64,000 bases of DNA from Micromonospora_G sp044458865 (GTDB lineage: Bacteria; Actinomycetota; Actinomycetes; Mycobacteriales; Micromonosporaceae): contig NZ_JBITIH010000030.1 of the NCBI RefSeq assembly GCF_044458865.1, positions 1 to 64,000 of the forward strand, given 5' to 3'. Both the position numbers and the translations under genes were made by a program. Shown here piece by piece: positions 1 to 8,821 of this stretch; the first letter of the stretch is position 1, and each line of letters opens with the position of its first letter. Under the pieces are notes generated by a model. It saw only the letters and a program-made list of their open reading frames with translations. It did no database searches and was not told the origin of the DNA.

Positions 1-228
1 CGGTCTTACCCAGTGGATCTTGTCCGGTGCCCCGCTGACTCCGAAAAAGTTACCGGATGACTGGTTCAACGCCAAATCGATCAACACAACTGGGTATCGA
101 ACCCCGTGGCCCGGACGGAATCGTGGATGTACGGGTCGAAGCGACCAGCGCCGCCACGACAACGGCCAACTGTTCGGTGGCCGTCCGCGGGTGGCAGCCC
201 GGTAGCTCTACCGGGATCCCCGAATCCG

Positions 229-1071
229 CTAAGACGGATCCCAGTGGAGTGGCAGTGATACGACCGGACGAACCGCCGCAAATTGGGTGTGCTCGTACCG
301 GCCGCGGCAAGCAGAGCAGCCACTCGTCGCAGCCCTGCCACAGGTGAACGGCGGCGGCTCCGCCACGTACGGCCGGGGTTCGTCGCCGGTCCATGGCCGC
401 GCGTCTGTCGACGTGCCGGCAAACCGGGGGTCCACACGTCGGCGCAGATCACGTTCGCCGACCCCATCGCCGCCAGGCCGAACGCGTTCTCCCCGGCGGC
501 CGTCCGCGTCTCGTCGCCTCAGTTGTCGAGCACCTGATCCCTCGCCGGGTTCCCCGTCACCACGGGAGGTCAGCGTGGCGCCGCCGCCCCTCGCCGCCGC
601 GTATTCCCACTGCGCCTCGCTGGGCAGCCGGAACGGCAACAGGTCGTCCAGGTCGTCTTCGAGCCGGGCCGTGCCGGTCTCCGCCCGGCGTACGCGTCCT
701 CGTACTCGGGCAGCCAATGCCGGACCTGCGCCACGGTCAACGGGTGCCGGGCGGTCAGGAACGGCGTCACCCGCGTTTCGCGTACGGACTGTGCGTTTCC
801 GACGCCAGCGAAAACGGCTCAACGGTGTCCCCGACCCCAACCGCTGCGCTCGATGGCTCGTACCGCGTTCGGCTCCGGCGTCGGACACGCCCATCCGGAA
901 CATGCCGCCTGGAACCCTCCGAGGCACCACGCCCGACCGGGCCTGCCGCCATGCCGAGCGCCCGGCCACGATCTCCCCGGTCCACATGCCCCGAACCGCT
1001 CGCAGCACGGTCGCCGCCAGCGCGGCGTCCCGATCAGGCGCTGGGACCATGGGTCGCGTGGCGGTCTTCAC
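229..1071 (-). pseudogene. Degraded formylglycine-generating-enzyme-like (SUMF1/FGE-sulfatase fold) gene
   Basis: Fragments of one FGE/SUMF1-like protein lie in order on the minus strand but in different frames. Near the 5' end is GGMFRMGVSDA, then in another frame YEPSSAAVGVGDTVEPFSLA and HPLTVAQVRHWLPEYEDAY, then in the first frame the family hallmark FRLPSEAQWEYAA, then in another frame ENAFGLAAMG, and finally YEHTQFAAVRPVVSLP. No single frame carries all of these, so at least four frameshifts are needed. A likely original start is the GTG at 1071 with a GGGAGG sequence upstream, and the stop is at 229. Intact relatives activate sulfatases or other enzymes by converting Cys to formylglycine, or act as diverged modification domains; this copy is very unlikely to be functional. 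Sequencing error could mimic this, but so many shifts in one gene favour decay. Confidence 0.75.
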
Positions 1072-1168
1072 CGAGTGAGTCGTACCTCCCTTCTCGCCAA
1101 ACCCGATCCGCCGGGGATCACCGAGCTTGACGTCTCGCCGCCCACTGGAAGCCCTTGGGACCCATGAA

Positions 1169-1651
1169 TCAGCCGCCGATTCGGGGAGATTTTTCAATGA
1201 GTTCGGTTTGAATCGGTTCCTTGCCGTTCAGATAAAGGACGTATCCCGCGTCTTCGTCGTCGGACATCTCCACCGGAACCAGCTCTAGTACGCAATCCGG
1301 CCGAGGCAGAAACCCAAAATCGGCCGGGGGGTCAAATTTCTCGACTCCCGTCACCCTAACTTTGGTCGGCGGGATCCCCACCAGGCACAGTTCGCCCGCT
1401 TCCAGCTCCGCGGCATCGGGCTCAAGACGCCAGGGTGTATTGGACCAGTCACGACCATCTGGTTCCCGGGGGAAACCTACCGTTCCGTCCCATGAATTCT
1501 GCGAGTCTGGGTCGACTTCACGCCATGGCCACTCGACCAGCACACGCCGAAGAGTTGTTTTCACGACGAGCGCGTCGAACGCGTTGGCCCGAATCATGAG
1601 CAGGTCTCCGACTGCGTAACCCAGCACTTCGAGCAGTTTGACGCTCTCCAC
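1169..1651 (-). CDS. Hypothetical protein, 160 aa
   Basis: I do not recognise a family. The protein begins MESVKLLEVLGYAVGDLLMI and contains VEWPWREVDPDS, a run of acidic residues (ELEAGELCLVGIP) and ends in KSPRIGG. It looks like a soluble, acidic, globular protein with no signal peptide or membrane segment. The reading frame stays open upstream to 1801, but that extension covers a dispersed GGGCCC repeat and has Arg-rich non-protein composition, so the GTG at 1651 is preferred; a purine-rich stretch GGGGGTTGGTAGGT precedes it. It lies just upstream of the FGE-like pseudogene on the same strand and is divergent from the beta-glucosidase gene. It could be an immunity or partner protein of a decayed locus, but nothing in the sequence shows this. 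Confidence 0.55.
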   Translation of the reverse strand: MESVKLLEVLGYAVGDLLMIRANAFDALVVKTTLRRVLVEWPWREVDPDSQNSWDGTVGFPREPDGRDWSNTPWRLEPDAAELEAGELCLVGIPPTKVRVTGVEKFDPPADFGFLPRPDCVLELVPVEMSDDEDAGYVLYLNGKEPIQTELIEKSPRIGG

Positions 1652-1763
1652 ACCTACCAACCCCCGCCCAGAGGTACAAGATCCGTATCGGCGGCGACGT
1701 CGGTCGTGGCAAGGATCCAGCCCTGCCCGCGCACCCTCCGCCGCGCCGCACCGTCCCCAGAGG

Positions 1764-1815
1764 TTAATAAGGGGCCCTTCCTCTACCGAAAGCGATAACA
1801 AGGGGCCCTTCCTTA
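1764..1815. repeat. Dispersed intergenic GGGCCC repeat, copy 1
   Basis: Two copies of AAGGGGCCCTTCCT (1769-1782 and 1800-1813) are separated by a spacer containing AAAGCGATAAC. It lies between the divergent hypothetical gene and the beta-glucosidase gene, so it could overlap their promoters. The spacer motif GCGATAAC plus AAGGGGCCCTTCCTTA recurs at 4327, 51552 and, reversed, at 55083. Confidence 0.85.
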
Positions 1816-1864
1816 CCCCGAACCTGGCTGGCAGGATCGACCGGAGTCGACTTTCGGGGGCGGT

Positions 1865-4315
1865 GTGATGACGGCAACGGCGACGACATCGGTGGCGGAG
1901 GCGGCGATCGAGCGGGCGTTGGGCGCGCTCGACCTGGAGAGCAAGGTACGGCTGCTCTCCGGCCAGGACTGGTGGACACTGCCGGCGCTACCGCAGATCG
2001 GGCTGGCCTCGCTGGTCATGTCCGACGGGCCGATCGGCGTACGCGGCATCGGCTGGCGGCCGGACGACCCGTCGGTGGCCCTGCCGAGCCCGACCGCGCT
2101 CGCCGCCACCTGGGACCCCGTACTGGCCCGGACCGCCGGCCGGCTCCTCGGTCAGGAGGCGCGACGCAAGGGCGTACACGTGCTGCTGGCGCCGACGGTC
2201 AACCTGCACCGCAGCCCGCTCGGCGGCCGACACTTCGAGTGCTACTCGGAGGATCCGCTGCTCACCGGCGAGATCGGCGCCGGTTACGTGACCGGGGTGC
2301 AGGAGCAGGGTGTCGGCACCACGGTCAAGCACTTCGTCGCCAACGACTCGGAGACGGACCGGTTCACCGTCGACGTACGGGTCGACGAGCGCACCCTGCA
2401 CGAGCTGTACCTCGCCCCGTTCGAGCGGATCGTCGCCGCCGGCGCGTGGGGCGTGATGGCCGCGTACAACGGGGTCAACGGCTTCACCATGACCGAACAC
2501 AGCGGGCTGCAACACGACCTGCTCAAGCGGGACTGGGGCTTCGACGGGTTCATCGTCTCCGACTGGACCGCCGCCCGGTCCACCGTCGGCGCGGCCAACG
2601 GCGGACTCGACGTGGTGATGCCCGCCCACGGCGACCCGTGGGGTGCGGACCTGGTCGCCGCGGTCCGCGCCGGCAACGTCGCCGAAGAGGTGATCGACGA
2701 GAAGGTACGCCGGGTGCTGCGACTCGCCGCCCGCGTCGGACTGCTGGACGGCGTACCCCCGGCTGTCGAACCCGGCGACCGGCCGGCGCCGCTGCACGGC
2801 CCGAACGTGGCCCGCGACATCGCGTCCCGCTCCTTCGTGCTGGCCCGTAACGCCGACCAGGTCCTGCCGCTGGACCCGACCGAGCTGCGCCGGGTGGTGG
2901 TCTGCGGCGCGCTCGCCGACGACGCCCGGATCCTCGGCGGCGGCAGCGCCCAGGTCACCCCGGCCCGGGTGGTCTCCCCGCTCGCCGGGCTGACCGCCGC
3001 CCTGCCCGACGTCGAGGTCACGTACGCGATCGGCGCCGACCCCCGACCGAAGCTCCCCGCGGCCACCGGTGAACAGTGGTCGCCGATCGGCGCCACCCTG
3101 CGCGACGCCGACGGGGAGGCGCTCTACCAGGCCGAACTCGGCACCGCCACCGTCCGCTGGATGGGTGACCTGCCGCCCGGAGTCGACCAGACCGCGTTGA
3201 CCACGATCGAGCTGACCGCCCGCTGCACCCCGCGCGTCAGCGGCGAACACCAGCTCTCGATCAACGGCTTCGGCGTGTTCACCCTCGCCGTCGCCGGCAC
3301 CGAGATCTTCGACGGGCCGGTCTTCGACGAGGACCAGGACTTCACGGTCGCGTTCCTCTCCCCGTCCGAACGACGTTTCCCGATCACCCTGGCCGAGGGC
3401 GAACCGGTCGACGTGGTGCTCACCCAGCGGGTTCCCGAGGGCATGACCGGCTTCGTCGGCTTCAGTCTCGGCCACCTCGAACCGACCGCCGACCCGGACA
3501 CACTGCTCGACGCGGCGGCCCGGGCAGCCGCCGACGCGGACGTCGCGGTCGTGGTCGTCGGCACCACCGAGGAGGTCGAGTCCGAGGGCTTCGACCGGAC
3601 CACCCTGGCCCTGCCCGGACGGCAGGACGAGCTGGTCACCCGGGTCGCGGCGGCCAATCCGCGTACGGTCGTCGTGGTCAACTCCGGCTCCCCGGTGCTG
3701 ATGCCCTGGGTCGACCAGGTTTCGGCGATCCTGCTCACCTGGTTCCCCGGCCAGGAGGCGGGGACGGCTCTCGCCGAGGTACTGCTCGGGATGGCCGAGC
3801 CCGGCGGGCGGGTCCCCACCACCTGGCCCCGCCGGTTGGAGGACGTACCTGTGCTCTCCACCACCCCGACCGACGGGACCCTCTCGTACGACGAGGGTGT
3901 GTTCATCGGCTACCGGGGCTGGCGGGCCGAACCGCTCTTCCCGTTCGGGCACGGCCTCGGCTACACCACCTGGGCGTACGAGTCACTGCGGATCGAAGCG
4001 GCCGACGACGCCGGTGCCCCGGTGGCGGTGGTGGAGCTGTGTAACACCGGCACCCGGACCGGTCGTGAGGTGGTGCAGCTCTACGTCGGCCCGACCGAAC
4101 CCGATCCGGAGCGTCCGACCCGGCAACTTGCCGGCTTCACCACCGTCACCGTCGAGCCCGGCGAGACAGTCTCCGTACGGGTGCCGTTGGCGGCGCGCGC
4201 CACCCAGATCTGGGCCGGTCAGTGGCGGACTGTTCCCGGTCGCTACACCGTCCAGGCGGCCCGGGGCGTCGCCGACGTACGCCTGACCGCCACGTTCGAC
4301 GTCACCACCAACTGA
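1865..4315 (+). CDS. Beta-glucosidase, glycoside hydrolase family 3, with PA14 insertion
   Basis: An 816-aa retaining exo-glycosidase that releases terminal beta-linked glucose or related sugars. The N-terminal barrel (about residues 15-270) has the substrate-binding KHFVAND (155-161) and the nucleophile Asp233 in FIVSDWTAA. The C-terminal alpha/beta sandwich is split by a PA14-type lectin module (about 415-540, GEHQLSINGFGVFTLA), the arrangement of three- and four-domain GH3 enzymes. A fibronectin-III-like domain closes the protein (about 715-780, VAVVELCNTGTRTGREVVQL). No signal peptide is visible, so it should act on imported oligosaccharides in the cytoplasm. The start is GTG 1865 directly followed by ATG 1868; GGGGGCG precedes both. 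It is monocistronic and bracketed by two GGGCCC repeats. Exact substrate specificity (glucoside, xyloside or arabinoside) cannot be read from the sequence. Confidence 0.93.
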   Translation: MMTATATTSVAEAAIERALGALDLESKVRLLSGQDWWTLPALPQIGLASLVMSDGPIGVRGIGWRPDDPSVALPSPTALAATWDPVLARTAGRLLGQEARRKGVHVLLAPTVNLHRSPLGGRHFECYSEDPLLTGEIGAGYVTGVQEQGVGTTVKHFVANDSETDRFTVDVRVDERTLHELYLAPFERIVAAGAWGVMAAYNGVNGFTMTEHSGLQHDLLKRDWGFDGFIVSDWTAARSTVGAANGGLDVVMPAHGDPWGADLVAAVRAGNVAEEVIDEKVRRVLRLAARVGLLDGVPPAVEPGDRPAPLHGPNVARDIASRSFVLARNADQVLPLDPTELRRVVVCGALADDARILGGGSAQVTPARVVSPLAGLTAALPDVEVTYAIGADPRPKLPAATGEQWSPIGATLRDADGEALYQAELGTATVRWMGDLPPGVDQTALTTIELTARCTPRVSGEHQLSINGFGVFTLAVAGTEIFDGPVFDEDQDFTVAFLSPSERRFPITLAEGEPVDVVLTQRVPEGMTGFVGFSLGHLEPTADPDTLLDAAARAAADADVAVVVVGTTEEVESEGFDRTTLALPGRQDELVTRVAAANPRTVVVVNSGSPVLMPWVDQVSAILLTWFPGQEAGTALAEVLLGMAEPGGRVPTTWPRRLEDVPVLSTTPTDGTLSYDEGVFIGYRGWRAEPLFPFGHGLGYTTWAYESLRIEAADDAGAPVAVVELCNTGTRTGREVVQLYVGPTEPDPERPTRQLAGFTTVTVEPGETVSVRVPLAARATQIWAGQWRTVPGRYTVQAARGVADVRLTATFDVTTN

Positions 4316-4326
4316 CACCCCTCCGG

Positions 4327-4380
4327 TTAGGAAGGGCCCCTTATACATCCGCAAGCGATAACAGGGGGCCCTTCCTTACA
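4327..4380. repeat. Dispersed intergenic GGGCCC repeat, copy 2 (inverted-repeat form, likely bidirectional terminator)
   Basis: TAGGAAGGGCCCCTTAT on the left and CAGGGGGCCCTTCCTTA on the right form an imperfect inverted repeat around a loop that contains AAGCGATAA. It fills the gap between the convergent ends of the beta-glucosidase and rsmE genes, so the stem-loop probably ends both transcripts. Confidence 0.85.
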
Positions 4381-4382
4381 CC

Positions 4383-5123
4383 TCACCAGCGGGCGAGGCG
4401 GGTGGAGAGGACGGCGAGGGCTGCCACGCCGGCGGTCGACGTACGCAACACCGCCGGGCCGAGCCGTACGGTCCTCGCCCCGGCGGCCTCGTACGCCGCC
4501 ACCTCGTCCGAGGTGATGCCACCCTCCGGCCCCACCACCAGCACGATTTCACCGGCCGTTGGCAACTCCACGGTGGAAAGCGCCAGGGTCGCCTCCTCGT
4601 GCAGCACAAAACCGGCCGCCGCCCCGGAGATCCGCTTCGCCACCCGCGCGGTCGACTCGTCGGGTGCCCCGGCGACCACCGGCAACCACGGACGGCGGGC
4701 CTGCTTCGCCGCCTCCCTGGCGGTCGCCACCCACTTCTCTCGGGCCCGGCCGCCCCGCTCGCCCCGCCACTGCACGACCGAACGGGCCGCCGCCCAGGGC
4801 ACGATCTCGTCCACCCCGACCTCGGTCATCGCCTGTACGGCCAGCTCACCCCGGTCGCCCTTGGCGATCCCCTGGACCACGACGAGACGCGGGTCGGGCG
4901 CGTCGTCGTACCCGAAGGAGGTGACCCGCAGATCCAGGGTTCCCCGGCCGACGGCGTCGACCACCGCCGTCGCCGTGCCGCCCCGCCCGTCCGCGAGCAG
5001 CAGTTCCTCGCCGACCCTCAACCGCTGCACCGTCGAGGCGTGATGCCCCTCCGGCCCGTCGAGGGTGCACGAGTCACCCGTGGGCAGGGCTTCGACCAGG
5101 AACAGTGGCAGCGACACGTGCAC
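4383..5123 (-). CDS. rsmE: 16S rRNA (uracil(1498)-N(3))-methyltransferase RsmE
   Basis: A 246-aa SPOUT-class methyltransferase that methylates N3 of U1498 of 16S rRNA in the assembled 30S subunit using S-adenosylmethionine. The N-terminal PUA-like part starts VSLPLFLVEALPTG and includes EGHHASTVQRLRVGEEL. The C-terminal SPOUT knot shows the family signatures LVVVQGIAKGDRGELAVQAM, VVGPEGGIT and LGPAVLRTSTAGVAAL. Length matches the family. The start is GTG at 5123; GTG at 5117 is an alternative. In most actinobacteria rsmE directly follows dnaJ in the hrcA operon. Here the two are about 3.7 kb apart and the space is filled by two genes in the opposite orientation, so rsmE must have its own promoter, in the 50-bp gap it shares with the next divergent gene. 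Confidence 0.95.
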   Translation of the reverse strand: MHVSLPLFLVEALPTGDSCTLDGPEGHHASTVQRLRVGEELLLADGRGGTATAVVDAVGRGTLDLRVTSFGYDDAPDPRLVVVQGIAKGDRGELAVQAMTEVGVDEIVPWAAARSVVQWRGERGGRAREKWVATAREAAKQARRPWLPVVAGAPDESTARVAKRISGAAAGFVLHEEATLALSTVELPTAGEIVLVVGPEGGITSDEVAAYEAAGARTVRLGPAVLRTSTAGVAALAVLSTRLARW

Positions 5124-5173
5124 AGGCTAGCCGGTCGTGCAGTGCCCCGGACCGGGTCGGCTACGGTCACCGG

Positions 5174-8017
5174 GTGCCCGCCCCCGACCTGATCGCCGAC
5201 CTGCTCGCCCTCTCCGAATCCGCGCTCGTCGACCGGCTCTGCACCCTCGACGGCGCCGAACGGGAGACCCTGCGCCGACCGGCACGGCAGGCGATCGAGG
5301 AGTACTACCGGCACCTGCACAGCGAGGGATCACACCGCTTTCGTCCGTCCGACGGCGACCGGCTGCGCCTGATCCTGGTGGCGACCGCACCCGCCGCCGA
5401 TCTCTGGTGGCCACAGGCCAAGCGGTCCGCCAGCGCCAGCGCCACCGCTGCCGCTGCCACTGCCACCGCTGACGCCGACGCTGACGCTGACGCCGAATGG
5501 AAGGTCGCCCGCAGCCGGGGGCAACGTTTCCTGGACGCGCTCGCCCGCGCCGCCCTCCGGCGGATGTCCGAGTTCACCTCTCACAGCCCCGTTTTCGACG
5601 AGATCCGTGCCCAGGAGCGCGCCGGCTCGATCACCCTGGCCATGGACGACACCTACGTACTAGCCATGATCAGTGGGCTCACCGGCCGCTTCCAGAACGA
5701 ACAGAGCAAGGCCGATCTGCTCCGGGCCGACCCGGAACTCGTCGACCGGGCCTTCTGGCGAATCTTCGAGGTCGAGGGAAACCGGGAGGTGAGTCTGACC
5801 AACGTCGACCGGTTCCTCGGCCCTGAAACCCAGTCCTGGCAGGAGGCGGTGCTGGAACTCGCCGCCAACGGCACCATCGACCGACAACGGGTGCTGGACG
5901 CCACCATCGCCGCCCTGGCCAAGGGCTTCCCGCAGTATCGCGCCGGCTGGTTCAGCCGGCTCCACGAGGCCCTCCGCCCCACGGTGGACGAAGCCGCCAG
6001 CCGGCAGGACGCGTACGCGGGACTGCTGCGCAGCCCGCTCGGCCCCACCGTCGCGCTGGCGCTCGGCGCACTCACGACGCTCGACAACGCCGGCCGACTC
6101 GACGACACACTCACCAACGTCGGCCTGGCCGCCGCCGTGCACGTGTCGGCCCGCACCACCGCCACGAGAGCGGTCCGGCTCGCTGGCCGGATCATGCGCC
6201 GAAACACCGCCGCCGGCCTCGACATCCTGGCCGCCGCCCTGCGCCACCCGCACGCCGACGTGCAGTCTGCCGCCCTTACGGAACTCCGCCGGCACGACAG
6301 CCCCTCGGCCCGCGCCGAGGTCGAACGTCACCTCGACCACCTGGCCCCGAGCACCGCCGCGACGGCCCGGCAGTGGCTGGGACTCGCCGGCGCCTCAGCC
6401 ACACCGGAGAACACCGCACCCGCCCCGGTCCGACCGGACCCGGCACCCGCCGCCGTGGTCGCTCCGCCCTCATCGGTACGCCCATCCGGGCCGTACCCCG
6501 TCGTACCGATGCAGATCGCGCCGGAACGGGTCGCGCCAACGCAGATCGTCCCGGAGCGGATCGTGCCAATCACCGAGCCGGCGGAACTGGCCGAAGCGCT
6601 CGCCGTCCTGCTGGCCCATCCCGACGATGCCGAACTCGGTGAACGCTGCCTCGGCGCGGCGGCCCGCCTCGGCGCCGACCCGTCCCGCTACGGCCCACTG
6701 ACCAAACGAGCCCACCGGCTGCACCGGGACTCCCTCGCCGTCAACATGTACGGCCACCCACTCGGCGTCACCGCCCTGGTGCTGGCCTGCGCCGGCGAGC
6801 GGCAGCGGGGCCACTGGCGTCCCACCCGCTACGACGCGATCATCGCCGGTCGGTTCGTCGAGGTCACCAATCTGCTGCTCGCCGGTGGGCGCCGCCCGCT
6901 CGCCGCCGAACCGACCCATCACGGGGGTTGGGTCGACCCGGACGTGCTGATCGAACGTCTGAGCACCACACCCGACCCGATGCCCCTGGACACCGTCGCC
7001 GCACTGCTCCGCCTCGGCCCGCACCCCGCCGAGCCGGCCACCCTCGCCGCCCGTGTCGACCACCTGCCACAGCGGCTCCGCCGGCCACTGGCGTACGCCC
7101 TCGGCGGCCAGCCCCCGACCGAGCCCGTCCCCGACGACCACCCGCTCTGGATCGCCGCCGCCCGCGCCCGCGCCCCGTACGACGACGACCCGTGGCTGCG
7201 TGGGCTGCCGACCGGCCCCGAACGGCCCGCCCTCGACGTCGGAGGAGCCGGGCAGGCACCCCGCTGGACCGTCGAGGTGACCCAACCCCGGTACGGCGGC
7301 CAACCCGCCCGCGCCTGGGTCCTGGAGGCGAAACCCACCTCCACCCCGCCCGGCGAGACCGACACCGCAGACCCACTCCGGCCGACGGTGTCACTGTCCC
7401 AACTGCACGTCAGACCGTGGGGATCCGGCCCGTACCCGGCGATTCCCCATCCCCACCCGGGCTGGGCCAGCCTGATCTGGCCGGGCAACATCGACGCGAT
7501 ACTCACCCTCGGTCTGGGCTCGTTGTGGAACACGGTCCACGACATTGCCACGCGGGATGCCGTACCCACGCTGGCGCTGCTCGCCGGCACCGCCGCCGCC
7601 CCGTCCGCGCTCGGCAGCGACCTGCTCGCGGCCGGCTTCGCCTCGGCCTTCCTGGACGTACGCACCGCCGCCGTCGACGCCGCTGCCGTACTGCTGCCGC
7701 AGAGGATCGCAGCGGCCGAACTCGCCGCCGCCATGGTCCGGTTCGCGCCGGCCGTACCGCTGAACCGCTGGACCAGCGCGCTGACCGACCTCTCCACGGC
7801 CCTGCCCGTTGATCAGGTCCGGGCCCTACTCACGGCACTCCTCCCCCACCTGGATCGGAGCATCCGGGGCCTGCACGGCCTGGTCGAACTACTTCGGGAC
7901 GAACACCTGCGCTGGGCCGTCCCGGTGACCGACCCGCCCCTGCACGCCTGGCTCACCGCCCTGTCGAAAGGCAGCTCGAAGACCGCGAAGGCCGCCGCCA
8001 CCCTGACCGCCCGCTGA
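5174..8017 (+). CDS. DUF6493-type large helical-repeat protein (paralogue 1)
   Basis: A 947-aa cytoplasmic protein of unknown function. It is rich in Leu/Ala helices with HEAT-like spacing (for example LDILAAALRHPHADVQSAAL) and contains LFEV/IFEVEG-type and WFSRLHEALRPT segments shared with the gene at the right edge of the window. I assign DUF6493 from memory of such long actinobacterial proteins, and the family name should be treated as tentative. Around residues 90-110 an Ala-Ser then Ala-Asp run (ATADADADADAEW) is encoded by a hexanucleotide repeat. A Pro-rich linker near residue 430-460 (VPMQIAPERVAPTQIVPERI) is internally repetitive. GTG 5174 is chosen because the upstream extension overlaps the rsmE start region and lacks family-like sequence. 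No catalytic motif was found; a scaffold or interaction role is inference. Confidence 0.7.
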   Translation: MPAPDLIADLLALSESALVDRLCTLDGAERETLRRPARQAIEEYYRHLHSEGSHRFRPSDGDRLRLILVATAPAADLWWPQAKRSASASATAAAATATADADADADAEWKVARSRGQRFLDALARAALRRMSEFTSHSPVFDEIRAQERAGSITLAMDDTYVLAMISGLTGRFQNEQSKADLLRADPELVDRAFWRIFEVEGNREVSLTNVDRFLGPETQSWQEAVLELAANGTIDRQRVLDATIAALAKGFPQYRAGWFSRLHEALRPTVDEAASRQDAYAGLLRSPLGPTVALALGALTTLDNAGRLDDTLTNVGLAAAVHVSARTTATRAVRLAGRIMRRNTAAGLDILAAALRHPHADVQSAALTELRRHDSPSARAEVERHLDHLAPSTAATARQWLGLAGASATPENTAPAPVRPDPAPAAVVAPPSSVRPSGPYPVVPMQIAPERVAPTQIVPERIVPITEPAELAEALAVLLAHPDDAELGERCLGAAARLGADPSRYGPLTKRAHRLHRDSLAVNMYGHPLGVTALVLACAGERQRGHWRPTRYDAIIAGRFVEVTNLLLAGGRRPLAAEPTHHGGWVDPDVLIERLSTTPDPMPLDTVAALLRLGPHPAEPATLAARVDHLPQRLRRPLAYALGGQPPTEPVPDDHPLWIAAARARAPYDDDPWLRGLPTGPERPALDVGGAGQAPRWTVEVTQPRYGGQPARAWVLEAKPTSTPPGETDTADPLRPTVSLSQLHVRPWGSGPYPAIPHPHPGWASLIWPGNIDAILTLGLGSLWNTVHDIATRDAVPTLALLAGTAAAPSALGSDLLAAGFASAFLDVRTAAVDAAAVLLPQRIAAAELAAAMVRFAPAVPLNRWTSALTDLSTALPVDQVRALLTALLPHLDRSIRGLHGLVELLRDEHLRWAVPVTDPPLHAWLTALSKGSSKTAKAAATLTAR
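5437..5494 (+). repeat. In-frame hexanucleotide microsatellite within the DUF6493-type gene
   Basis: Successive units of the types GCCAGC, GCCACC/GCTGCC and GCTGAC/GCCGAC encode Ala-Ser, Ala-Thr and Ala-Asp dipeptides. Unit changes would keep frame and alter only the linker length. Confidence 0.7.
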
Positions 8018-8133
8018 GCGCCGGCGATCGCGCCAGCACCGACGCGATCGCCGCACGGCAACGAGGTCAGTCCGCCGGGCACACCCGCTCCGGCGGCCTC
8101 ACGTCCGCCCCGTCACCCGTTAGGCTCTGGACG

Positions 8134-8631
8134 ATGTGGGAGGCGGAGTCGACCGTTCGGCTGGCCAACAGGCTCGACATCCCTGCCCTGGTGGAGTTGC
8201 GCCTGGCCAACGCCGAGGCACACATCGCCCTCGATCCGCAGACGTACCGCATTCCCCGGCGCGACGCGGTGGCCCGCCATTTCACATCCCTGTTCGCCGA
8301 CGACACCGGACGGCACGCCGTTCTCGTCGCCGAGACTCCCGCACATCTGGTGGTCGGCATGATCGAGGTGATCCGCCGCCCCGAACCGCCAGACCACCAG
8401 ATCCTGCGTACCGACCCCTCCGCCGAGGTGCACACGGTCGTCCTGGACGGAGCCCGGGGCCGCGGGACCGGATCGGCGCTGCTGGAGGCGGCACAACGCT
8501 GGGCGACGGATCAGGGAATCCGCTATCTGTCCGCCGGCATCAACCACCGCAATGCCGGTGCGGTGCGCTTCTACAACCGGCACGGCTTGACCGAAGCCGG
8601 CCTCTCCCTGGGCCGACGCCTAACCCCCTAG
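8134..8631 (+). CDS. GNAT family N-acetyltransferase
   Basis: A 165-aa single-domain acetyl-CoA-dependent N-acetyltransferase. The protein has the acetyl-CoA binding motif A with the Q/R-x-x-G-x-G/A signature as GARGRGTGSALLEAA (about residues 109-123) and motif B as NHRNAGAVRFYNRHGL (about 141-156). The N terminus (VRLANRLDIPALVELRLAN) is typical of this superfamily. Start ATG at 8134, 116 bp after the DUF6493-type gene on the same strand, so it may be read from the same transcript. The substrate (amino group of a small molecule, peptide or antibiotic) cannot be predicted. Confidence 0.88.
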   Translation: MWEAESTVRLANRLDIPALVELRLANAEAHIALDPQTYRIPRRDAVARHFTSLFADDTGRHAVLVAETPAHLVVGMIEVIRRPEPPDHQILRTDPSAEVHTVVLDGARGRGTGSALLEAAQRWATDQGIRYLSAGINHRNAGAVRFYNRHGLTEAGLSLGRRLTP

Positions 8632-8794
8632 CGCGCACCCCGTACCCGCTACCACCGCCAACTCCGCTCGCGCCAGCCAACAGAGCGAGTCGACCGAGCG
8701 CCGCCGCGGCGTCTGGAGCCGAGGACGACGAGGCGAAGCCTTCGTCGCCCGGAGGCGAAGACGCCGCACCGGGCGGCGCGAAGCGGAGCGAGCC

Positions 8795-8813
8795 GCCTCG
8801 GCGCAGCCGAGGC
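8795..8813. terminator. Stem-loop between convergent GNAT and dnaJ genes
   Basis: GCCTCGGC and GCCGAGGC form a perfect 8-bp stem with a GCA loop. There is no T-tract, as is common in high-GC actinobacteria. The flanking 8690-8790 stretch is a low-complexity GGCGAAG/CGCCG repeat region with no gene. Confidence 0.5.
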
Positions 8814-8821
8814 AAACCAAC

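Noticed and set aside
1..228. Possible coding sequence at the left edge
   Set aside because: No frame shows convincing protein composition, a start or a family motif; it may be 3' flank of the pseudogene.
229..1197. The 322-aa open frame as an intact gene
   Set aside because: Only parts of it match the FGE family and the missing parts lie in other frames, so it is a decayed gene.
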